This document shows, in pieces, positions 1-11,098 of a stretch of 64,000 bases of DNA. The position numbers were made by a program, and so were the translations under genes. The stretch spans positions 125,444-189,443 of the forward strand of contig NW_004797719.1 in NCBI RefSeq assembly GCF_000002075.1, read 5' to 3'. How positions within the stretch are numbered: the stretch's first letter is position 1; every line of letters starts with the position of its first letter. The notes beneath the pieces are model-generated. The model made no database searches. It saw only the letters and a list, made by a program, of their open reading frames with translations, and was not told the DNA's origin. Origin of the DNA: Aplysia californica. Taxonomy: Eukaryota; Mollusca; Gastropoda; Aplysiida; Aplysiidae.

Positions 1-432
1 CCCCCCCCTTTATTCGATACCATAGAGTAAGAAGAAACTTTCTTGCCTCTGAAGTCACGTTTTGTGCTTCCGATGCTCGTGCAGGGTGTCTTTAAAAGGA
101 AAAAAAAGAACTCATTTAAGAGGTAATAACTCGTTTATCTTTGTAACCAATTTCAGCAAAACTGAGCAAAACAAATTTCAACCAAGTGAATGTCAAATTT
201 GTGAACATGAAAAAAATCAACTTACTCATTTTATAAATATCAGGTTTTTCGAATTTACAGTCAAAATAAAGTAACATGTCAAACTTTGCAATTTCTTAAA
301 AATCAACCGTACCGTGTATTTGTGCATCAAAGAACTAATTTATTTGAAGGAAGGCGAAGGGTGTTTAAACCATGTTACACATGTACTGCTTTCTTTGCTG
401 CTTGTTCTCACTTAATTCTTAAACCACTGTTT
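1..432. other. Intron sequence upstream of the first visible TRAPPC11 exon
   Basis: AT-rich sequence with no convincing exon. The short open frames have no splice sites in the TRAPPC11 phase. Confidence 0.5.
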
Positions 433-600
433 GTGGGAGGTTGGAGGGTGCTCTGGTGGGGTTTGCTCCTTTCTTCCTGCCAAACATCTATCGTCCTGAT
501 CCCTCCTTTTTTATGTTTGTTACTCTCTTGTAACACCTCCAATCTTCGGCATTTATATGACTTTATTGTGTTGCAAGTGCCGTAAAACTCTTACTAAAGC
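433..600 (+). repeat. SL-A SINE copy, full length
   Basis: Starts with the GTGGGAGGTTGG head, runs through the conserved body (AAACATCTATCGTCC, GTTACTCTCTTGTAACACC) and ends in the stem-loop tail CGGCATTT...AAGTGCCG followed by TAAAACTCTTACTAAAG. It lies about 30 bp upstream of the first visible TRAPPC11 exon. Family SL-A is defined here from about 18 copies in the window. Confidence 0.8.
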
Positions 601-631
601 TAACTAAACCGCTGTTTGTCTTCCCGTGCAG

Positions 632-3574
632 AAATACAACCCGCACTGCCTCCTGATCGACCGGCGCGGCATCTCGGCCTCCTCCGAGAGTGAAGTGGAC
701 AGCGGGGATTTGTACCTGAAGCCGGAGGAAGCTCGTGTCTTCTCTTTCTCCTTCCTGCCCCTCACCGAAGATGTGGGGAAACAGATAGAGGTATAGTAGA
801 TGTGAGAAACAGATAGAGGTATAGTAGATGTAGAGAAACAGATCGAGGTAAGGAAGATGTGAGAAACAGATCGAGGTAAGGAAGATGTGAGAAACAGATA
901 GAGGTAAGGAAGATGTGAGAAACAGATAGAGGTAGGGTAGATATGAGAAACAGATAGAGGTAAGGTAGATGTGTGAAACAGATAGAGGTAGGGTAGATGT
1001 GAGAAACAGATAGAGGTAGGAAGGTATTGAAGATATAGAGAAGTAAATAAAGATAGGTAGGTATGGTAGACGTGAGGAAATCACTAGAAGTAAGAAAGGT
1101 GTAGAGAAGTAAACAGAGGTAGGGAGGTAGTGTAGAATTGGGGAGACAGATATGATTATGCTGCTGAATTACCTTTCATTCTTCCTTGAAAAAACCCCCC
1201 CCACTTAATCCCCTCCCCCCATCCCCTATTCCCACTTTTTGAAGAACGGGATTTGACTGAGTCTAACAGAGCAGTTGAAATGAGGTGTGTAGAAATTTGA
1301 GCGATAAGAGTGTGAATCTTCGAACGTCATTTTCTCAAAACTATGCGTCATAGAGTTAGAGCCCTGGCATTGCATGGGCACGAACTGTCATTTTTTTCAT
1401 GCCGGTGTGGAATCAGGTGCTTGTCAATTTTTGGACATGTGGAGTTATTGATTTTCTCCTAAAGCTTGTTCATTTGTCTATCTTTCGATGAAAAAAAGCT
1501 CATCAATCTTAAATAGAAGTCGAGATATTGGCAACTGAACGAAGTGGGGTCGCCTAATTTCAGATGTAAAGTTAGTGAGAAAATGGCCGCCAAAGTTTGG
1601 TGATTTTCAAAGCTTGAGAGTCCTTGGAAACTGGAAATGTTTATTTTTTGTGCTTTTAATCAACATTTTTCAGTAAAATGCACACAACACTTTTTTTTTT
1701 AAATGAACGTAAAAGGTGTGAAACTTAACAACAAAAATCTGATAAAAATTGACAAACCGGCGGAAAAATTCCAACATCTTTGATTTTTTTTGTTGGACGA
1801 GGATGTCTCACATTTTGATTTTACAAAATTTCTGTCTCCAGATTTCCTCCCTGGCCCTAGAGATGGGTTCGGAGGCCGGCTGTTGTGCCGTGCTGCGCTG
1901 GACGGGGGGAGGGGGAGACAACTTACTGCAGCCCCTGGGCCCCGCCCGGCCCGTCATCAAACCGACCACGCCCGGAGTTCCCGTGGACTGGAACGCTTTT
2001 GTGGTCAACCCAGTCATCAGGTCAGGGGTTGTTTTGTTTTGTTTTAGTAGAGGTTTTACGACGCTTGCAACTGCATACGGTCATATGAGCGCCAAGGGGT
2101 GGATGTCAACAGAGAAGTCCTTACAGGGAATCAGGCTTACTCTGCTCACCTCTCTGGTCTCAACAGCACAAAATCTGCTTAGACTATCAAGGCATCCCGG
2201 AAATAGCAGTTCACAAGAGAGTGACAAATAAACAAAAGAAGTAGAGGAAAAATGACGATTGTACGGATGAGGAAAGAAAAAGCAGCAGTTCCCGCTACGT
2301 TGTTACGGCACTGTATGAGCATGACACTGATGAATCAGCGAATTTACAATTCTACTGTGCGTAAGAATTTGAGATGTTAATGTCCTCCCTTTGGGAATGG
2401 CCTAAAGACACTTCAGTCAGTGGCACTGCCCCGGGGGGTAAGGTCAGAGTTTGGAGGGGATGACGTTTATGTGTCCGGGTCTGTGGATATGAGGTTGTTT
2501 ATTGGTCAGGTCTTTTGGATAGGATGTTATTTGGATTTTTGGATAGTTGTTCGAAAAGGATGTTATTTGGATTTTTGGATAGTTGTTCGAAAAGGATGTT
2601 GTATATTTGTTAGGTTTCTTGGATAGAATATAGGTTATATGTCAGGGTGTTTGGAAAAGATGTAGTTTATTTGTTAGGTTTCTTGGAAATGATGTAATTT
2701 ATATTTGTCAGGGTGGGTGGATAGGATGTAGTTTCTACATCAAATCAGAGCTGAGTGTTTGTTCAAACTGTAGCTGTGACTGTTTTACTCCCCCATCCAC
2801 ACTTCTCTCTACTTGATCGAACCTGCTTTTTCCTGTTTACTAAATTAATTACTAATTACTAAAACTCTACCTGCATTTTCCTTTGAAGTATAAACCTGTT
2901 GAGTGCTTCGGTTTACGTCGCTACACGCTCTAATTATGAGACAGTGTGGTGAAATCAGATGCCCGTCTAAAAAAAAATCAAAGTGAAGAAACTGGCATTT
3001 TTCCGCAGGTTTTGTGAATTTTTATCGAATTTTTGTTTTTTGGCTCAGCATGTTTCATACCATTAAAGAACACATTTCTGTGTGGATTATTTGCTGAAAA
3101 ACAGTGACTAAAGGCACCAAAAAAAAGTAAATTTTCAGTTTCCACAGTCTCTCAAGCTAAGGAAATAACTTATCTTTGGCAGCCATTTTCTCTCTAATTT
3201 TACCTCTGAAACCAGGTGACCTCCACCTCCTCTATTCGCAAATGTCTCGACTTGTATTCAAGATAAACGGATATTTTGTTCTTCCAAAGCAAGACTAATG
3301 GACAAGCTTTAAGTTGATACCTATAAGTGTACATGTCCAATTATAGACAAGAGCCTGATCCCACCGCGTCGTGACACATTTGTAAAATTGAACCACCCCG
3401 CTTTGTTCTCTAGAGTGAACCCGCGTAAGGCTCACGTGGAGGTCAAGTCAAGCCACGAGCCACCGTGTCTGCTCAACGAGATCTACCTGGTCAGCGTGCT
3501 GGTGGACAACAAGGAAGACTCCGACATTAAGGACGTCCGGTGAGACACGCACACACACGCACGCTCGCAGGCAT

Positions 3575-3634
<60 letters not shown>

Positions 3635-6600
3635 AGCACTCAGCGCCTGAATGCGACTGAAAATAACACGAAAAATAAAATATTGTTGTACAAAGATATG
3701 AGGACTAGATTTAGAATATTTAGATATCTATATTTTACTTTATCGTTATGATGCCGGCTTGCTGTTAATGGGAGGTAATTGGGGTGAGTTTTTCAGCAAA
3801 CACGTCCACCCTAGCCTGTAGACAGGGTGTTCCACATTGGTGACCTGCTGTGGTGAGAGTATTGATTTGTTTGTTTCTTTGTGCCTGCGTCATTTGTTTG
3901 ATTTGTGTCCCTCTCTATGTATTGCTGCAGTGACAAGGAAAATGAACAACACAGGTTTCCCTCACAGGGTACTGCGGGGTCAAATGGGAGTTATAGCACT
4001 CATTTTTTCTGCCTTTTTCACCGGAGATCTGATAAACGTGATCAAGTAGGGCTCTCCACCTGTCTCTGTTCTGGGCCATCCTCTCCTCCTACAGCCAGCC
4101 ATGCCCCATAACGTCGCGACCTCAGTGCTTTCTTGTCCTGTTTCCATTTTTAATAACAGTGGAAACAGTTCATAACAAAGAGTGACCGTAAGAAGAAGTC
4201 TCATTTTCTATGTTTAAAAAAATGGAGATATGACGAGAGGGCACCAAGGTCGCGATATGTCTTGAGATCTGCTTCCAGAATTTGTTTCCGAATGGATCTC
4301 AGCCTTCCTCTCTCTCTTCATCGACAATAATATGTTGTGAAATAATGAATAAAGTGATGACTGACGACAACCTTTTACAATTTTGTCCTCCCACACAGGG
4401 TCTCCCTGGGCCTCCAGGCTTCGGAGGAGAATCAGGATGATTCAAGTGAGTCCTGGTGGTGTTGTTTTCTCTTTTATACTGAAGTGTTTGGGCATTGTTT
4501 AGTTACTGGGTCGTTTGCCCAGAGGATAACGATGCAAGGCAGAAATGAAATATATGCCATTGTTCTGTGAAATGACACACCGTAGTCCTGTGAAAGGAAA
4601 TAGCATTGTCCTGTGACAGGACATACCATTGTGCTTAAGTTTCTCGATAGGGATCAATAAAGTGGTACCAGGACTTTTCTTTTTTTATTATTGTGGGGTT
4701 TTTTGTTTTTCTTTGAAAGAATAGATACTTGTCTTATGAAGAGAATAAAGACATAAAGACTTCCGTAATGCTAATTTATATTTCAGTTGTTTTTTAGGCC
4801 TGACAAATCTAATGTGATGAGGAAACTAATCCCATCTCTTCTCCTTTTATTTCGATTTTCAGTTCCTGGCAGTTTTGTGAGCGATATCTTTTTTTAACGC
4901 CATTTGACTGTCACTTTGTAATCTAGGTGTGTGGTGGATATGATTGTTTATCTGTCGGTTTTCCTGGCAGTTCTTGGACGCAGGATCCTACACACACCTA
5001 CAGACTTCCAAAGCCTGCTCTACTCTGGCGTTGACCAGATGACAGGGACATGTGGTTACTTGAGGGACGCATTGCGCTGCCAAGAGCAAAATACTCTCAT
5101 CTTAAGGGGTTTGAAAGCAACAATAACAACAACAATAACATCTGTCAGTTTTCCCGGTATAACTTGTGTCCAGTTGAAAGTCTTTGTCCCACTGATTTGT
5201 CCATGGTGTTTTGTTCACATTCTTTCTGTTTGTGGTTTTCAGCCCAAGTCTGCTCCAGCGTGTCCGAGTTTGAGGAGGACAAGACCAGTAACACGTGCCA
5301 GTTGGAGATTGGTGTGCTGCGGAAGGGGGAGTCGGTGAGTGCGTTATTACACAGTGTGTACTTATATATTTGTTCCTGCTTTTTTTTTTCAACATTTGAA
5401 TGTAATTTTTGTTAAATCAAATTTTTTTTAGCTAAGTACATTTGAACGGTTTGCTGACGATATGAACTCAAAACAATTACCTTTCATATCGTCAGCCAGC
5501 CGTTGAATGTGACCTTTTTTGCCTTGTGTGTTGTGTAAAAGACGAGATGTTTTGATTTACTACTGCCATTGGTGACCACATTGAGCAAATTGTGTGGAGA
5601 ACCTGGAAAACTTTCTGAACAGTCCAAGGGTTAAATGTCCTTCAAGGATTTGAAGAGCTCAGGGGAAAAACGACGGTAGTCACAAACTGGAAATTGTGAG
5701 GGCGTCTATTTTTTTAAACTTGTCGACCCATAACTTTATATTTGTTTGACTGGTGGTTTATTGTAAGTGTTGTTGAATGGGAAATCTCACAACAAAAATC
5801 AACCAACAGTTGAACAGAAATACAATTATGGGTCAACGAGCGTTCAAAATTGGTACCGTCACGATTTTCAGTTTTGTGACTACCGTCGTTTTTCCCCAGT
5901 AGTTTTCATTTGATCCGGGACCAGCTGATGGGATGTCCCGTACTGTTTCCACCTTGTTGGAATGTTCATGTTTTTTTCTTATGGTTTTTATCAACACTTT
6001 TGAGAGGTTGTTCATTAGCTGTATCTCTTGTAGCAGAGATATATTTCTCATTTTTTAAACCTCAATTGATCATAATATGGTGATAGCTGATGGCTGAGAA
6101 CGAGTAGAGCTTTGACAACCCGGGAATGTGAAGTTTTCATTTCCTCTAGTTTGAGAGAAGTGTTTATGAAAGCTATTCTGTTTTCTGTGTTTTCTATTTC
6201 AGTTGTCAATACCTCATGCATGTGTTTGATTGTTTACTGTGATTTTCTTTTGAAATCATTTTCGTGACTTTGTTTTCTGAGTGTTGAAGGGACCCAAAAT
6301 CCTTTTGGTGAACAGTGGTGAGAATTGTGGTACAATATTGTGGCACGATGGCTTGTAGGTACTTGTTTTTTTATCCTTATATGTGGCTTTAACTTTTTTT
6401 TCTACTTGCAGGCAAAGAAAGAATTCTACATCAAGTGCTTGCATGCTGGAAACAGAACCTTCATTTCCACAGTAAGTCTACAAAATTTGGTTTTCAAAGT
6501 TTAAAAAAAAAATTTGGTTCCCCAAGATGATATGGAAGCAGGCATAGTTCTGTCCCGACAAATCTGGTTTTTTCCCTCTCTCTCTCTTCTGGCGCTGTGG

Positions 6601-9600
6601 CGTCATAAACGGTCAGCGATGCCGACAGCACACAGGAACTCAACAGTCGCTCGGGGGTCCTTGAAAAGTCCTGAAAGTGGGTTACTGGAATGTCCCAGCA
6701 GATTTTTATTTTGTTTTTTCCTGTGATGTACATGGGAAACCAAATGAGGAAGCCCGCCTCCTTAATGATCTAAACTGTGCTGATGGGGGCGTAAAAAATG
6801 CCAATGTTTAAAGAAAGTGTATCAGGTTGTGCTTGAGGAAGCCCACATGGGTCGCTCATGGATATAACAATCAGGCAGAGACAAATACAGTTTTTGGGAC
6901 ATTTGAATAGACACAAAGGTCTTGAACATCGAATTCTCACTGGCAAGATTGAAGGCAAACGAGGCAGGGGTAGGCCTAGAGCAACTTACATGGAAATCCT
7001 GAAGAGATAAACGACAGGGAAAGACCAGGATGGTATAGCTTTTTTGAGAGCATCTGAACAAAGGAATGAGTTGAGAACCATGATCGCCGATTCTGGGATG
7101 GATTCTGAAGAGGGAGGGAGAGCAGAGATGGACACGTTCCGACTGCAGTGACCCCAGCACAGTGGACGAGTAAGACAAGTAAGATGGCCGATATTTACCG
7201 CGGATCTGACACTTGATGATGGTGATGATGATGATAAATCTATTTTGAGTAAGGTCGTGGATTACAGTTTTTCTGGATCTGCTGTTTTGAATTATTTCTG
7301 TTTATGAAGGTTATACCAAGGATAATATGACCAGATTTGTGACGGTGTTTTAATGACTGACGCTTTGTGAGCGAGAATGAGAGCGAGAGCGAGCCTATGA
7401 TAGTGACGGGTGAACTCACTCTACAACTATAGAACAGGTCACACAGTACAAGGGGAGACATTCATTATAGCTATTTTCTACCCTAGTTTACTCCCATGTA
7501 CAGTCATTATACTGGCTTTTACCTCTGTCAGCATCTCGCGACCTCAGTGCTTTCTTTTCCTATCTCCATTTTTTTTTAAACAGTGAAAACCTTAAGAAGA
7601 AGTCATATTTTCACTGTTAAAAAATTGGAGGTATGACAAGAAAGCGCTGAGTTCACAATCTCTGGTTCTGTGTTGTCCAGGTGAACTACAAGGTGGACGT
7701 CATGGTGGACAAGCAAGGAATCTGCTGCGACTGCCAGGCAGAGGAACAAATCTCGCTGACCACCGTCCGGCCGTTTGACGTGTCCATCAAGCTGGAGTCT
7801 CTCAAAGTAAGTCGTCATTGTTGACTGAGTCGTTCTAAGCTGGTTCACCCCCCGGGGCAGTGCCACTGACTGAAGTATCTTTAGGCCATTCCCAAAAGGG
7901 GGACATTTCTTGTTCAAGCATAGTAGAATTGTAAATGGGCTGACATGGGCTGACTCATGTCACGCTCATAACTGTGCCTGATCTACAACAGGGAACTGCT
8001 GCTTTTTCTTTCCTGATCCTCACTATTGTCATTTTCCTCTACTTCTTTTGTATGTTTGTCACTCTCTTGTGACCTGCTATTTTGGGGTACCTTGATAGTC
8101 GAAGCAGACCTTGTGCTGTTGAAGCTAGAGAGGTGAGCAGTCTAAGTCTGATTCCCTGTGAAGACTTCTCTGTTGACACCCATCCATTGGCGCTCATATG
8201 ACCTTATGCAGTTACGAGCGCCGTAAAACCCTCTACTAAAAAAAAAAAAAAGCTAAATAAGCTGGTTTCATCAACCTCAGAGCCCAATTTGAAGTTTTGA
8301 TTGGCCCATGTGTTTCCCTACACGAATATATGGATGTAAGTTTCAAAATCTATGATGATAAATTTGTACTTGTTTGCCAGCTGTATTTTTCTCTTCGTGT
8401 TGAAATCTTTATGTATATATATATGAAAGTAGTACGATTTATATTATATGTATATCTATGTGTGTTTTTCCCCATTTCTCTACAGCCACAGAAAGTTGTC
8501 TACTTGGACAGTAAAGTATTATGTCTAATAATCTTAATATGTAAATACCTGCCTGTGTTTTTTCCATTTCTGTACAACCTCAGACAAGTTCCCCCTGGTA
8601 CAATAAAGTATTACAAATATCTAACAATGTCTAACTATGTCTAACAATGTCTAACTATGTCTAACAATGTCTAACAATGTCTTACTATCTGCGTGTGTTT
8701 TGTCCCAGTACGAAACCATCGAGGCGGTCCACGCGGACGACCCGTTCCTGCTGACCACAGACATCCGCTGCTCCTCTCCCTGGTCCATCGACATCAAGGA
8801 CAGCTCCGTCAATCTGGTACCTTACTCGTTCTTTGTCGTTCACTGTCTGTCACTCCGTCAATCTGGTACTGTGTCAGTGTGTCTATGTGTCAATGTGTCA
8901 GTGTCTGTCACTCTATCAATCTGCTCCTCTCCCTGGTCTATCGACATCAAGGACAGCTCCGTCAGTCTGGTAGTGTATTCTTCCACTCTCCTTCACTCTG
9001 TCAATCCGGTACTGTATTCTTCCACTCTCCTCCACTCTGTCAATCTGGTACTGTATCATTCTCTTTCACCGTCCTTCACTCTGTCAATCTAGTAGGCCTA
9101 CTCTTTCTCTGTCCTTCACTCTGTCTATCTAGTAGAATTAGTAGGCCTACTCTTTCTCTGTCCTTCACTCTGTCTATCTAGTAGAATTAGTAGGCCTACT
9201 CTTTCTCTGTCCTTCACTCTGTCAATCTGATACCATGTCACTGGCTGTGCATTCTAACTTGACGTCTTTTCAAACATAGACCAGCAACTTTCATCCCTGA
9301 CCCTTGTGTGAGCTTCTGTTCTTGTATGTTGGAGGGTCAGGAAGTAAAGGATGCTGCCTGCTTTTTTATTTAAAAAACAAAATCTAGCTTTGGAGTTTTA
9401 TTTTTTTTTCTTCTTTCAAGACAAAGAAATTTTCTTTGCTCTAAGGCAGCACAAGTGAGAGATGGTTTGAAATCCTGAAAGATTCCTTTTTAGTTTCCAT
9501 TCTTGTGAAGATGTAACTGTGTATGTTTGTTTGTTTTGTTTGGTTTGGTGATTCTCCCTATCTCTCATGTCTCGCGTGAATGTTTCAGAGTGAGTTCATC

Positions 9601-11067
9601 CACACGGCGTGCGACCCCCATGAGTCTCAGATCGCTGGAGGTTGGTGCATTTTCCTATATATATATAAAAAAAACAGGAAACGTATCGATGGTGTTGTGT
9701 TCTAACTGTGCTGCTACAAGAAATAGGTCAACTTTTAAAATGTTTTCTTTCATTGCCACTGCAGGTCGAGGGCTGCCAAGTAAACTATGGTAAATCATAT
9801 TTTCAAATGTTACAGGACAGACTAAAAAACATATTTTCTTGAAGCGTTTTGGGTGGATAAACTTAATTATCATAAGGGAGCCTAATGTCTGTCATGGCAT
9901 TTGTAGGCTCTCTTATGAAAATAAAGTTTATCCACTCAAAACGCTTCAAGAAAATACATTTTTTTTGTCTTTCCTGTAAAATTTGAAAAACCTGACTTAC
10001 CATAGTTTACTTGGCGGCCCTCCAGATGAAAGTTAAGAGTCAGCATGATGTTGTTAATGCGATAGTTGAATGATATCAGGTATTTTGTCTGTAGTTTGAG
10101 ATTCGCACTGAAGTAGGCCTATTTGTCTGGGCAAAGGGTGAAAATGTTCTTGCTATCCACAGTTTTGAATTTTCATTTGTACGCAATACCAACTAGCTAA
10201 TGTTGATTTATATTATGGTCGGAGAGGTTGAGAAAGTTGTCTTCAATATCTTTGGCTTTTTTTACTGACAGAGGATTCCGAGGTGGGACGTAAGCTCAGT
10301 GGATGTCTTTTGGGGCTTTACAGGAGTTGTCCTGTTCAAGTTGTTAAAGGAGCTTTCTTGAACTTCAGAGGGTTTTTTGTTTTTGTTTTTTTGGCAGTTT
10401 TCATGATTCTCTGCCTACTTGGCTTGGTTCATTATAATAATAATAATAATAAATGGATTTATAATGCGCCAGAATCCACAAAAAGTGCTCAGTGGAGCTA
10501 CAAAACTCACACTCACACACACACACAGACACACACACCCACAAAAGCACTAAAGCTCAGTACCACTATGACATGCTTTAATTTTTATTTTTTTTTAAGT
10601 TTTGCCTTTTAAATAACTGTACAATCATGACAGAAGTGCTACACCCATGCAATTACAGGGGATTACAATATGTCCAAATATTCCACGTATTGACACATGC
10701 CTGTGTTGTGACATGGTATTGACAGGCACCCATGTTGTGTCCTCAGTACGCCTCCACAAGTCGGACTGCGGCGCAGAGAGCGTGTGTCTGGTGGCCTCGT
10801 CCTGCGTCCAGCCCTCCGTGTCGCTCGGCACCTACACGCTCGAGTGGAGAAGGTCAGTGGCTCGTGTCGCGTGCTGGGTGGTGGGGAACGTGGGAATGTG
10901 AAGAAGAAGAGGAATCTTCTCCCCCTCCTCTTCTGCTTCCTATTCCTCTTCTTCTTCTGCTCCTCCTCCTCCTCCTCCTCCTCCTCCTCCTTCTTTTTCT
11001 TTTTCTTCTTCTTTTTCTTTTTCTTCTTCTTCTTCTTCTTCTTCTTCTTCTTCTTCTTCTTCTTCTT

Positions 11068-11098
<31 letters not shown>

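Noticed and set aside
2290-2360. CTGATGA...GAA resembling a hammerhead ribozyme core
   Set aside because: Only six bases separate CTGATGA from GAA, so stem II cannot form; the other SL-B copy at this place lacks the motif.
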